Assembly (NCBI GenBank): GCA_036504035.1
Contig: DASXVV010000013.1
Location: 77,302-141,301, forward strand
DNA: 64,000 nt
Direction of reading: 5' to 3'
From: Candidatus Deferrimicrobiaceae bacterium
Lineage (GTDB): Bacteria; Desulfobacterota; Deferrimicrobia; Deferrimicrobiales; Deferrimicrobiaceae
Shown: positions 49,995-58,916 of the stretch, piece after piece
Position numbering within the stretch: position 1 is the first letter of the stretch
Layout: every line of letters begins with the position of its first letter
Program-made: the position numbers and the translations under genes
The notes under the pieces: generated by a model
Told to the model about the DNA's origin: nothing
What the model saw: only the letters and a program-made list of their open reading frames with translations
Databases searched by the model: none

Positions 49995-51395
49995 TTAACA
50001 TAACGGGTGCGCGGACAGGCAGAGGAGCTTCCGTGTGCCCGGAATGACCGGAGCGGTTTCGGAGCGGCACAGGCCGGGGATCCAGAGAATATCGCCATTC
50101 GCATCCCGGACGACTCCCCTTCCCCACCGTTCGGCCCTCGGGACCTTCCGGTCGATCATGATCTCCTTCACTTTCCGCCTGCCTTTCCCGCCGAAAGGGG
50201 TGACAGCGTCTCCCTTGACGAGCGGGCCGATCGACAGCGGGAAAAGGATTTTACCGGGATCGAAGTAGACGGTCCAGGGCGATTGTTCGGCGAAGGCTTT
50301 CATCCGTTTTGCCGCGACGGCCGGTGAAACCTCGGTAATCCGGATTTCAAGAGGAACCGGGCCGCCCCAATGATATACCCCCGGGGAATTCGGCAACGCT
50401 TCCCGTGACTTGCCAAGATTTGATGCGTCGGGGAATGGATTCGATTCGCCGGGGACCAGCGACACGATCTCGTAGTTGTTCTGGAAGCGCAGCTTCCCCC
50501 CCGCCCGGATGGCGGCCGAGGGGCTTCCGTCCACGATGGTGCGGTCGAGCTGGCCCAGAAGCCGCTCGTTCGCCGCTTTCCCGGCATGGTCGAGGACAAG
50601 CCGATAGAGAACCGCAATCCGGACGGGGGACGGTAGCCTGGAATATGAGGGACGACGAAAAGAAGGCGGGTTTCCGCGGAGGTTCCGCCGGATCCAGCGG
50701 GTCGCGGTCGACCGGATAAAATCGTCGAGTTCGCGGAATCGCTCTCCCATCAGGTGGATGCGCGACGTGACCCCTGCGCCGTATCGCTGGACGAGCAGCG
50801 GAATCAGGATGTTCCGGAGCCAGTTGCGTTCGAACCGGATGTCTGCGTTGCTTTCGTCTAACCGCCAGGCGTGCCCTGCGGTTTCGAGGCCCTGGATGAT
50901 CTCGGACCGCCACACGTCGAGGAGCGGCCGTTCGACCCCGCCTTCCCCGGAACGGGGGATCCCTTTTAGCCCCGTGATTCCGGAGCCCTCGAAAAATCGC
51001 ATCAGGATCGTCTCGACCTGGTCGTCGGCCGTGTGCGCCACCAGCAGGCGGCGAATGCCACGGGCTTCGCAACTCTTTTTGAGGAAGGCGTATCGCTGTT
51101 CGCGCGCGCGTTCTTCGAGGCCCGGGGCTGCCCCGTTCCCTGCGGCCTCGACACGCTCGACGACGAGGGGGAAGCCGAGCGATTCTGCGAGCGTTTCGAC
51201 GAACCGCTGATCCTCGTCTGACGCCAGCCCTCTGAGACGGTGATTCAAGTGAAGCGCCAACGGCGGCGGTTCGCCTTTTTCGGCGCACAACTCCAGCGTG
51301 CGATGGAGCAGGTATACGGAGTCGGGGCCGCCGGAAAGGGCGATGGCGACTTTCGGTTTCCGGGTACGGCTCCGCCGATTCGCAGCGGGAGACAA
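49995..51395 (-). CDS. tilS: tRNA(Ile)-lysidine synthetase
   Basis: 466 residues from the TTG at 51395; an ATG at 51458 would overlap the preceding gene by about 56 bp. It converts C34 of tRNA-Ile2 to lysidine. The PP-loop is VAIALSGGPDSVYLLHR, then LHLNHRLRGLASDEDQRFVE, VAHTADDQVETILMRFFEGSG, and the TilS central and C-terminal domains (WTVYFDPGKI). It is upstream of ftsH, the conserved neighbour. The start is uncertain. Confidence 0.9.
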   Translation of the reverse strand: MSPAANRRSRTRKPKVAIALSGGPDSVYLLHRTLELCAEKGEPPPLALHLNHRLRGLASDEDQRFVETLAESLGFPLVVERVEAAGNGAAPGLEERAREQRYAFLKKSCEARGIRRLLVAHTADDQVETILMRFFEGSGITGLKGIPRSGEGGVERPLLDVWRSEIIQGLETAGHAWRLDESNADIRFERNWLRNILIPLLVQRYGAGVTSRIHLMGERFRELDDFIRSTATRWIRRNLRGNPPSFRRPSYSRLPSPVRIAVLYRLVLDHAGKAANERLLGQLDRTIVDGSPSAAIRAGGKLRFQNNYEIVSLVPGESNPFPDASNLGKSREALPNSPGVYHWGGPVPLEIRITEVSPAVAAKRMKAFAEQSPWTVYFDPGKILFPLSIGPLVKGDAVTPFGGKGRRKVKEIMIDRKVPRAERWGRGVVRDANGDILWIPGLCRSETAPVIPGTRKLLCLSAHPLC

Positions 51396-51402
51396 GGCTG
51401 CC

Positions 51403-53571
51403 TTATCGCAACCCGTTGAGTGTCTTTCGTGCGTCCTCGTTGCCCGGGAACTTCGCATCAATGCCCAATGCCGCCTTCAGTTCGGAAACCGCTTCCTTCC
51501 CCTTTCCCAACTTGGCGAGGATCATCCCGTAGTGATAACGAATCGAGGGGTTGCCGGCCGCCCGTTTCGCCGACTCGGAAATGATGGGGAGCGCGGAATC
51601 GTAGAGTCCCTTGCGATAGTAGATCCAGCCAAGGGTGTCGCCGACGTTGGGGTCTTCGGGGGCGGATTCGCGCGCGATCTGGGCGAATTTGAGCGCCTCG
51701 TCGAGGTTGCCGCCATGGTCGGCCAGGTTCGCCGCCAGGTTGTTCGCGGCCAGGGGGTTCTTCGGGGAGAGCGCCAGTGCGCGGCGATATTGCGTGTTGG
51801 CCTCGTCGATCTTGTTCCGGGAATTGAGAACGACGCCGAGGATCGTATGAGCGCCGACGCTCTTGTCATTCTTTTCGACCGCTTTCCGGAAGCGGGCCTC
51901 GGCCTCGGGAAGCTTGTTCTGGCTCATGTACAACATGCCGAGTTCGTAATACGGCGTGGCGAAATCGGGTGCGAGGTCGATCGCCTTCAGGAACGCGGCT
52001 TCGGCCTCGGGTGGCTTGCGGGCGGCCGCCTGGAACTTGCCTTCGAGCGTCCGGACCAGCGGATTCTTCGGGTCTTTAGACACGGCTTCCTGCAATACCT
52101 TTTCGGCCTTGTCGGTTTCTTTCGCAGCGCCCAACGCGAAGACGTACTCGGTGACCGCGCCCAGATCCTTGGGATTGAGCGCAACCGCCTGCGAGAAGTA
52201 TCCGGCGGCCTCCTTCGGCTTGCCCTGCAGCTTGCGGGAAAACCCCATCTTCATGTAGCCGGTGGGCGATTTCGGGATTTGTTTGATGAGCGCGCCGTAG
52301 ACCTGCTCAGCCTTTTTCCATTCCTTTCGCATCAGGAAGGAATCGCCGTAGATGATGGCGGCGGGGGCGCTGGCCTGGTTGAGCTTTAGGATCTCGACGG
52401 CTTCCTTTTCGGCGCCTTCGGGGTTGTTCGTTTTTAGGTAAAGGTCGCCAAGGACGAGATGCGCCCGGATGTCGCGCGGATCGGATTTGACGGCTTCCTC
52501 GACCTCCTTGCGGCCCGAGTCGACGCGTCCCTGCATGATGTCGACCATCCCGTTGTAAAGATGCGCCTTCGAATTCGTCGCGTCCTGCTTGATGACCTCG
52601 GTGAAGAGCGCCTTGGCGTCATCGGGTTTCTTCTCGAGAAGTGCGAGCCGCCCCTTGAGATACTTCCCCTCGAGGTCTTTGGCGTTTTCCTTGAGGATGG
52701 CCTCGATCACGGGCTTGGCTTCGGTTGCCTTGCCCATCTCGATCTTGATCCCGGCCAGCGCCTTGCGCGCCCTTTGGGAATTGCTTTCCTTGATCAGCGC
52801 GTTGAGTTCCTTCTCGGCGGCCGGAAGGTTGTCCTGGAAAAGAAAATGCTCGGAAAGCGCGAGGCGAACCGATTCCTTGTCTTTCGAGAGCGCGATGGCC
52901 TTCCGGTATTCCTTCTCTCCTTCGATCCCGTCGCCGGTCGCGAAATGAAGATTTCCCCGCGCGATGAGCGGTTCGGGGGAGGATGGCGCCGCGGCGGCGG
53001 CCTTGTCGTACCATTCGGTCGCGGATTTCGTGTCTTTCCGGACCAGCGCCAGGTTTCCGAGAGACAGCAGCGGCCGAATGTTCCGGGGGGCGAGCTCTGA
53101 GGCCTTCTTCATGTGTGCGGTGGCGACGTCGATCTTGCCCTCCTTGAGGGCGAGACCGGAGAGCAGGATGTACCCTTCCGGCGCAGCAGGTTGGCTCGCG
53201 ACGATGTTGTCGGCGAGGAGGCGCGCCTCCTTGATCTGTCCGGAGGCGACATAGAGCTCGGCCAGCTTCCCCTTGGCCTCGAAGTTGGCGGGATCGAGCT
53301 CGACGGTCTTCTGAAGCTCGAGGTAGGCACCGCGGTAATCCTTGGTGGCCATCAGCGACTGGGCCAGCTTCCAGTGGACCTTCCCGTTGTTCGGATCGGC
53401 TTTTGCGGCATTCTTGAATTCGATCACGGCTTCCCGGAATTTTTCCTTGGCAACGTAATCGTCGCCCCGCTTCATATGCTTCGCCATGAGCTCCCGGGGG
53501 GAATTCGAGCAGGATGCGATGCACAGGACCGCGAAGGCCATAAACATCCAAAACGCCAATCTGTTCGACAT
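51403..53571 (-). CDS. Large TPR-repeat lipoprotein
   Basis: 722 residues from the ATG at 53571. A type II signal peptide ends in a lipobox (IASC, Cys about residue 21), and the rest is almost continuous TPR-like repeats in about 17-18 units. The layout matches the PrsT-type TPR lipoproteins of exopolysaccharide and PEP-CTERM loci and other secretion scaffolds. No PEP-CTERM or exosortase gene is seen in the window. A GG-N10-GA sigma-54-like element lies at 53608-53623. Confidence 0.75.
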   Translation of the reverse strand: MSNRLAFWMFMAFAVLCIASCSNSPRELMAKHMKRGDDYVAKEKFREAVIEFKNAAKADPNNGKVHWKLAQSLMATKDYRGAYLELQKTVELDPANFEAKGKLAELYVASGQIKEARLLADNIVASQPAAPEGYILLSGLALKEGKIDVATAHMKKASELAPRNIRPLLSLGNLALVRKDTKSATEWYDKAAAAAPSSPEPLIARGNLHFATGDGIEGEKEYRKAIALSKDKESVRLALSEHFLFQDNLPAAEKELNALIKESNSQRARKALAGIKIEMGKATEAKPVIEAILKENAKDLEGKYLKGRLALLEKKPDDAKALFTEVIKQDATNSKAHLYNGMVDIMQGRVDSGRKEVEEAVKSDPRDIRAHLVLGDLYLKTNNPEGAEKEAVEILKLNQASAPAAIIYGDSFLMRKEWKKAEQVYGALIKQIPKSPTGYMKMGFSRKLQGKPKEAAGYFSQAVALNPKDLGAVTEYVFALGAAKETDKAEKVLQEAVSKDPKNPLVRTLEGKFQAAARKPPEAEAAFLKAIDLAPDFATPYYELGMLYMSQNKLPEAEARFRKAVEKNDKSVGAHTILGVVLNSRNKIDEANTQYRRALALSPKNPLAANNLAANLADHGGNLDEALKFAQIARESAPEDPNVGDTLGWIYYRKGLYDSALPIISESAKRAAGNPSIRYHYGMILAKLGKGKEAVSELKAALGIDAKFPGNEDARKTLNGLR

Positions 53572-53607
53572 CAGGACCCCCGACGAGATTTGTTTTCCCG
53601 AGCATAC

Positions 53608-53623
53608 ATCAAAGAACGTACCA
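53608..53623 (-). promoter_or_regulatory. Weak sigma-54-like element upstream of the TPR lipoprotein
   Basis: On the minus strand TGGTACGTTCTTTGAT matches the -24 element (GG) and half of the -12 element, but has GA instead of the invariant GC. The spacing of 10 is right, and it is 37 bp before the start codon. It is likely non-functional or weak. Confidence 0.3.
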
Positions 53624-53819
53624 AACAAAACAGGATAAGGAGAACCCGTTCCGATCAAGGGGAAACGGAAATTCTCTGCCGTTATTGGGCGGCCTTGGTG
53701 TGTAAATTGTTTCCTCTTATAGGAATTCAGGAAAACGATATGGATTCCACAATCAGAATCCTTGATTGCAACTAGCTGATAATCAATCATGGACCTGCGT
53801 CTTCAAATCTTGCTGCGCG

Positions 53820-53835
53820 TGGCAGGGGATTTGCT
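53820..53835 (+). promoter_or_regulatory. Sigma-54 (-24/-12) promoter upstream of the GGDEF/HD-GYP gene
   Basis: TGGCAGGGGATTTGCT matches the RpoN consensus TGGCACGN4TTGCW with one mismatch at a fixed position (C to G); GG at 53821-53822 and GC at 53833-53834 are exactly 10 bp apart. Transcription would start near 53846, 17 bp before the ATG at 53863, leaving room for GAGGGG. A sigma-54 activator gene is next door at 56036. Confidence 0.7.
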
Positions 53836-53862
53836 TTGGGTTGTAGACCAGAGGGGAAACGC

Positions 53863-56034
53863 ATGCAAATCATCCAACCACCCGAAGCTTATTCCCGGTG
53901 CGTGATCGATTATCCGATCGATTTGGCGCCCGACGAGATCATCTCTTCCTCCCGGGCCGTGAACACCCTGCTCAAGAATCCATACCTGCTGGCCACGACC
54001 GGAGACACGTCGGACGCGTTCAACCTGCTCTTCGACCTCGCATCCGATATCGTTCCATATGATATCAGCGCCTTCGTGTCCGACAACCCCGACGGAGACC
54101 GATTCGAGTTGACCGTTTCACGGGGCGTCGCCACCCAACGCTTGAACGACCCTCTTTTGCGCCATGCGGTCGATATCTGCCGGTTTTTCGGGAAAGCCGT
54201 CGCCCTCTCCCCCGAGGCCGATCCGCGTCTCGCCCCCGCCTGCGCCGCCTGGGGCGCACGCCAACTGGTCGTCTTCCCGCTTCGCAAGAACCTCGAGTTC
54301 ATGGGAGCCCTCGTGTTCGGCCGCAGCGAGCCCCCCTCTTTCAGCCGCGAACAGGTCAAGCTGCTCTGGTTCGCCTCCCTGCAGGCCGAAAATCACCTGC
54401 TCCAGGCCGAGTCGATCAAGGCGCTTTCCTTCTATTCGTTCCTCGACCCGCTCACCCGTCTTTACAACCGCCGTTACTTCGACAACCAGATCGAGCGCGA
54501 GGTGCTCCGGTCCCAACGCAACGGCCGGCCGCTTTCGCTGCTCATGATCGACCTCGACGGGTTCAAGAAATACAACGATCGCTACCATCATTCCCACGGC
54601 GACATCGCTCTGCAAGAATTCGCCACCGGCACGGTCGAATCCGTCCGGGACGTCGACACGGTTTCCCGTTTCGGGGGCGACGAATTCGCGGTCATCCTGG
54701 TCGAAAGCGAGGCCGAGGGCGCGCGAGAAAAGGCCCAGCAGATCATCGACCGATTCAAGAACCACATGCTCCCGGGTTTGGAGGGGCGGCGGACCGAGCG
54801 TCTCACCGCGAGCATCGGGGTGGCCTCATTCCCCCGCGACGCCTTCGACAAAGATATTCTTTTCGCCAAGGCCGACCGGGCATTGTTCGCAGCCAAGAAC
54901 CGTGGCGGCGGAAAGGTTTGCGTCTATCGTGACGTCGACGACCTTCTTTCCCTGCCGACTTCCAACGAAGATCTCCCCATCCAGAAGGTCTACGAGGCGG
55001 CCCGGTCCGTCGTCGATATGGACAAGTTCCTCGAGATCCTCCTGTTCACCGCCATGCGGGGCATGGACTGCGAGCGCGGGTCGATCGTCGCCTACGAATC
55101 GCCAAACGTCTACACGCTTCAGGCGGCGATCGGGTTCAGCGAAGGGGAGGAGCGGATCTCCCCCGGCATGCTCTTGTCGCCCGGCGATGTCACCTCCTGG
55201 GTCGTCGAGCACCGCTCTCCGCTCGTGGTTCCCGGAGAATTCGATCCGCACTTGCAGACGCACGCCCGCAACAGCGTCTACCGATCCGACTCGTTCCTTT
55301 CGATCCCGCTCGAATTCGACGGCAAGCTCGTCGGCACCGTCCATCTCACCAACCGGCTGAACGAAAAGCCGTTCACGCAGGAAGATCTCGCCGGTTTCCG
55401 TCCCATCGCCGGAGAGCTTGCGCGCGTGCTGGTGCAGTCGTTCGACTTCCGCGGAAGCGTTCGTGCGCTTTCCGAGTCGCTCCTTATCTCCTTGAGCGGG
55501 GCGCTCGAATTCCGGTACCCCTTCCTCATCGGACACGGCGAACGCGTGGCTTCGCTCGCCCGACGCGTCGGCGAGACATTCCAACTCGACGACGGCCGAT
55601 TGCGCGACCTCGAGACCGCCGCGCTTTTTCACGATATCGGCATCATCGGCATTCCCGGGTCGATCCTCACGAAAGACCGGTCCCTGACCCGGCAAGAGAT
55701 CGAAGTGACGCGCAAGCATCCGTTCCTGGGGGCGACGCTGCTCGAAGGCATTCCGGGCATGAGCGCGCCTCGGCGCATCGTGCTCGAACACCACGAGATG
55801 TTCAACGGCAGCGGATACCCGGGCGGGTTGAGCGGCGACAGCATCTCGATGGAGGGGCGCATCCTTTCGGCGGTCGAATACTTCGATTCGATCACTTCCG
55901 AGAGGCCTCACCGGGGCGGGCTGACGCAGAATGAAGGATTGCAGATGGTGACGCGGGGCGCGGGCACGCTCTTCGACCCGCAGGTGGCCAAGGCGATGGG
56001 GCTGATTTTGGGCGAGTCGGCCGCTAACGCCTAG
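53863..56034 (+). CDS. GAF-GGDEF-GAF-HD-GYP c-di-GMP synthase/phosphodiesterase-type protein
   Basis: 723 residues, soluble, from the ATG at 53863 behind GAGGGG. A GAF-like sensor (about 45-170) is followed by GGDEF (GGDEF at 271-275; RDVD at 262-265 is an I-site at the canonical five-residue spacing), a second GAF (about 385-525) and an HD-GYP domain (HD at 590-591 in LFHDIGIIG, HHEMFNGSGYPGG with GYP at 651-653). All core motifs are intact, so both synthesis and hydrolysis of c-di-GMP are possible. It is transcribed opposite to neighbours from a sigma-54-like promoter. Confidence 0.93.
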   Translation: MQIIQPPEAYSRCVIDYPIDLAPDEIISSSRAVNTLLKNPYLLATTGDTSDAFNLLFDLASDIVPYDISAFVSDNPDGDRFELTVSRGVATQRLNDPLLRHAVDICRFFGKAVALSPEADPRLAPACAAWGARQLVVFPLRKNLEFMGALVFGRSEPPSFSREQVKLLWFASLQAENHLLQAESIKALSFYSFLDPLTRLYNRRYFDNQIEREVLRSQRNGRPLSLLMIDLDGFKKYNDRYHHSHGDIALQEFATGTVESVRDVDTVSRFGGDEFAVILVESEAEGAREKAQQIIDRFKNHMLPGLEGRRTERLTASIGVASFPRDAFDKDILFAKADRALFAAKNRGGGKVCVYRDVDDLLSLPTSNEDLPIQKVYEAARSVVDMDKFLEILLFTAMRGMDCERGSIVAYESPNVYTLQAAIGFSEGEERISPGMLLSPGDVTSWVVEHRSPLVVPGEFDPHLQTHARNSVYRSDSFLSIPLEFDGKLVGTVHLTNRLNEKPFTQEDLAGFRPIAGELARVLVQSFDFRGSVRALSESLLISLSGALEFRYPFLIGHGERVASLARRVGETFQLDDGRLRDLETAALFHDIGIIGIPGSILTKDRSLTRQEIEVTRKHPFLGATLLEGIPGMSAPRRIVLEHHEMFNGSGYPGGLSGDSISMEGRILSAVEYFDSITSERPHRGGLTQNEGLQMVTRGAGTLFDPQVAKAMGLILGESAANA

Positions 56035-56035
56035 A

Positions 56036-57409
56036 TCAGGCGAGGCTGTCCCGGAATCTCTTCCAGTCGATCCCGAGCGTCTGGATCTTGTAGTTCATCA
56101 CGCGCGGGCTGATCCCGAGCATGTCGGCCGCTTCCTTCTGCACGCCGTGCGCAATCTTTAGCGCCCGGGTGATCGCGCCGCGCTCGAGCTCTTCCAGGTT
56201 CAACGTTTCCCCGAACGTCCCGGCATCGACCTCTCCCCCGCCTTCCATCGTCAGGTTCACGGCATCGACCAGGTCGTGGTCGCAAAGCAGCACGGCGCGT
56301 TCGATGGCATTCTGGAGCTCCCGGACATTTCCGGGCCAGCTGTAGTGGTGAAGCTTGTCGATCGCCGCCGGGGTGAACCCCGTCACCGTCTTCTTGAACT
56401 CGACCGAGTAGCGGTTCAGGAAATATCGCGCCAGCGTGAGGATATCGGCGCGCCGTTCCCGCAACGGGGGCAGTTGCAGGTTGACCACGTTCAGCCGGAA
56501 GAAAAGATCCTGCCGGAAACGCCCTTCCTTGACTTCGAGCCGCAGGTCCTTGTTGGTGGCGGCGATCACGCGCACGTCGACCTTGATGCTTTTGCCGCTG
56601 CTGCCGAGCCGTTCGAACTCCTGTTCTTGCAGCACCCGAAGCACCTTGGCCTGCGTGGTCGAGCTCATGTCGCCGATCTCGTCGAGAAAGACGGTGCCCT
56701 TGTCGGCCTGCTCGAAGCGCCCGATCCGCATCTTGTCGGCCCCGGTAAACGCCCCGCGTTCGTGGCCGAACAGCTCGCTCTCGAGGAGGTTTTCGTGGAG
56801 GGCCGCGCAGTTGACCTTGACGAACGGCCCTTGCGCCCGGGGGCTCGAAAAGTGGACCAGCGTCGCGAGCTTTTCCTTTCCCGTGCCGGTCTCGCCGGTG
56901 ATCAGGACCGTCGCAGGCGTCGGGGCGACCTTGGCGACCACGCCCAGAATATCCTTCATCGCGCGGCTCTCGCTGACGACGGACTCTTCGCCGAGCGCGT
57001 TTGCGTATTCGGTCTTCCGGTAGAACGCCACGGTGTCGGTCAGTTTTCCCATGCGCATCGCCATCGAAACGCGGTGCTTGAGGTGTTCGATCTCGAAAGG
57101 TTTGGGAATGTAGTCGAAGGCCCCCAGGTGCAGCGCCTGGATCGCGGTCTCGAGCGTCCCGTAGGCGGTCATCAGGATGACCTCGATGCTCGAATCGACC
57201 TCCTTGGCTTTGCGCAGGATATCGACCCCGGTCAGGTCGCCCAGACGAATGTCGGTGACCACGACCTTGACCGACTCGGTTTCGAGCAGTCGGACGGCGT
57301 CTTCGCCCGTGGCCGCCTCGAGCACGTTGAAGCCCGCGTCCTCGAAGGCCAGGCGGATGCCGAGGCGAAGCGATTCGTTGTCTTCTGCGACCAGAATGCG
57401 GTCAGACAT
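56036..57409 (-). CDS. NtrC-family sigma-54 activator/response regulator
   Basis: 457 residues. Receiver residues 1-120 have the phospho-Asp53 and Lys103; the AAA+ domain has Walker A GETGTGKE (172-179), GAFTGA loop (219-224) and Walker B FLDEIGD (241-247); the C-terminal Fis-type HTH spans about 415-455. It activates RpoN promoters when phosphorylated. It overlaps its kinase gene by 8 bp and ends 1 bp from the convergent GGDEF gene. The promoter at 53820 is the nearest candidate target. Confidence 0.95.
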   Translation of the reverse strand: MSDRILVAEDNESLRLGIRLAFEDAGFNVLEAATGEDAVRLLETESVKVVVTDIRLGDLTGVDILRKAKEVDSSIEVILMTAYGTLETAIQALHLGAFDYIPKPFEIEHLKHRVSMAMRMGKLTDTVAFYRKTEYANALGEESVVSESRAMKDILGVVAKVAPTPATVLITGETGTGKEKLATLVHFSSPRAQGPFVKVNCAALHENLLESELFGHERGAFTGADKMRIGRFEQADKGTVFLDEIGDMSSTTQAKVLRVLQEQEFERLGSSGKSIKVDVRVIAATNKDLRLEVKEGRFRQDLFFRLNVVNLQLPPLRERRADILTLARYFLNRYSVEFKKTVTGFTPAAIDKLHHYSWPGNVRELQNAIERAVLLCDHDLVDAVNLTMEGGGEVDAGTFGETLNLEELERGAITRALKIAHGVQKEAADMLGISPRVMNYKIQTLGIDWKRFRDSLA

Positions 57410-58511
57410 GTTTTTGCCTCACGGGAATCAGGATGATGAACTCGGTCCCTTTCCCCGGGGCGCTTTTCAGGTCGATCGTGCCCCCGTGGGATTGAATGAT
57501 CTTCTGGGTCAGCGGGAGCCCGATGCCGGTCCCATGCTTCTTGGTCGTATAAAACGGGATGAAGATCCGGTCCTGGATATCGCGCGACATCCCGGGCCCG
57601 TCGTCGCGGATCCGGATGCGGACGAACTCCCTTTCCTTCCCGTCTTCCTGGCCCGGCAGGAGCGCTCCGCGGCATCGCTCGAAACGCACGACGTCGGTAA
57701 AGTGGTACGTCAAGGAAAGCTCGATCTCGATGTGCCCCGTCCCCTGGCCCGCCTCGGCTGCATTGGCCACGATGTTGGTCACGGCCCGGGTAAACAGGCC
57801 GGGGTCGAGCTCGGACGATATCGGGGCGTCCACCGGTTGCTTCCCCACGGTGAATCGGATGTCGGGGTACAGTACCCGGAACTTGGCGACGACCTCCTCG
57901 ACCAGCTCGTCGACCCGGGTATCCCGGATGCCGAGCTCGTCGGGACGGACGAAGTTGAGGCATTCGGAGATGATGCTCTCGACCCGGGCGACCTCGGAGG
58001 CGATGCTTCGGACGGAGGCGGACAATTTATCGTTTCCGGCAAGATGAGGCCGCAGGATCCCGCAATGCACGCCGATGCTGGCGATCGGATTCCGGATCTC
58101 GTGGGCGAGCCCGGCCGCCATCTGACCGAGCATCTGGAGCCGATCCTTGAGGTTCTCGTTGCCCTGCGCCATCTCGACCCGGGTCAGGTCCTTGAAGAAG
58201 GCGCAGATGCCTTCATTGTCGCCATTGTGTTTCAGCTTCGCCAGGGTGAAGCCGAGGATCTGGCGGTCGCCATCTTTGCCCGGAAGCTCGGCCTCCATGC
58301 GCGCGGGGAGGTAGTTGAGCGAGAGCGCGTCGCTTAGCAGGCGATAGAAGGCGTTGTCCTCGGCCCGTTCGTGGATGTTCTCGCCGACTGCGATCGGGTT
58401 TCCCTCGAGGATCCGCGCCCCGATCGGATTGAGGTATTCGACGCGCCCATCGGCCCGGACCGCGAGGATGCCGGCGCGGAAGCAGGAAAGGATGGACGAT
58501 TCGAGCATCAA
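57402..58511 (-). CDS. Soluble PAS sensor histidine kinase (NtrB-type)
   Basis: 369 residues with no membrane segment. A PAS domain (about 5-110, GILAVRADGRVEYLNPIGARIL) precedes HisKA with GLAHEIRNPIASIG (His137) and HATPase with N (NIVANAAEAGQ), G1 (DDGPGM) and G2 (GTGIGLPL) boxes. It should phosphorylate the activator encoded immediately downstream. The signal is cytoplasmic and unknown. Confidence 0.93.
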   Translation of the reverse strand: MMLESSILSCFRAGILAVRADGRVEYLNPIGARILEGNPIAVGENIHERAEDNAFYRLLSDALSLNYLPARMEAELPGKDGDRQILGFTLAKLKHNGDNEGICAFFKDLTRVEMAQGNENLKDRLQMLGQMAAGLAHEIRNPIASIGVHCGILRPHLAGNDKLSASVRSIASEVARVESIISECLNFVRPDELGIRDTRVDELVEEVVAKFRVLYPDIRFTVGKQPVDAPISSELDPGLFTRAVTNIVANAAEAGQGTGHIEIELSLTYHFTDVVRFERCRGALLPGQEDGKEREFVRIRIRDDGPGMSRDIQDRIFIPFYTTKKHGTGIGLPLTQKIIQSHGGTIDLKSAPGKGTEFIILIPVRQKHV

Positions 58512-58915
58512 AGGGTGTCCGGGAGTGAGAAAGACGCCGTTGGGGAGAATTCGGACATCAGCCCGTTCATGGCGATGGCGCGGACGGAGACATGGAACGT
58601 GCCGCCTGCAAGACCTTGGAGACGGCAGACAGGAACCAGGTCGAGAGAGGTCTGGCCCGGGGCGACGACGGCAATCTCGGCGTCCTGCTCGGAGAAGGGC
58701 GCCTCCTCGCTCTTGATGTAGATGTTGTAACCGGCGAGGTCATGTCCCGGGTCGAGCGGCGAATTATCTTGGTAGGCGGTGGGCGGCGACCAGGTCAGCG
58801 TCCGGCTGATCGACGGTCCGGATGTGGATGCGCCTCCTCCCCCACCGCAGCCGGCAACGGTCAGCGCGATCCATGCGGCGAGACAGGCGAACAGGATCCT
58901 GTGCGTAAAGGTCAT
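58508..58915 (-). CDS. Small lipoprotein with fibronectin-III-like fold
   Basis: 135 residues. A type II signal peptide ends in VAGC (Cys about 23) and a Gly run. The rest resembles one Fn3-like beta-sandwich (TLTWSPPTAYQD..., GYNIYIKSEEAPF, FHVSVRAIAMNG). It overlaps the kinase start by 4 bp and lies 1 bp after the barrel gene, so it is in the same operon. Probably outer-membrane associated; function unknown. Confidence 0.75.
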   Translation of the reverse strand: MTFTHRILFACLAAWIALTVAGCGGGGGASTSGPSISRTLTWSPPTAYQDNSPLDPGHDLAGYNIYIKSEEAPFSEQDAEIAVVAPGQTSLDLVPVCRLQGLAGGTFHVSVRAIAMNGLMSEFSPTASFSLPDTL

Positions 58916-58916
58916 G

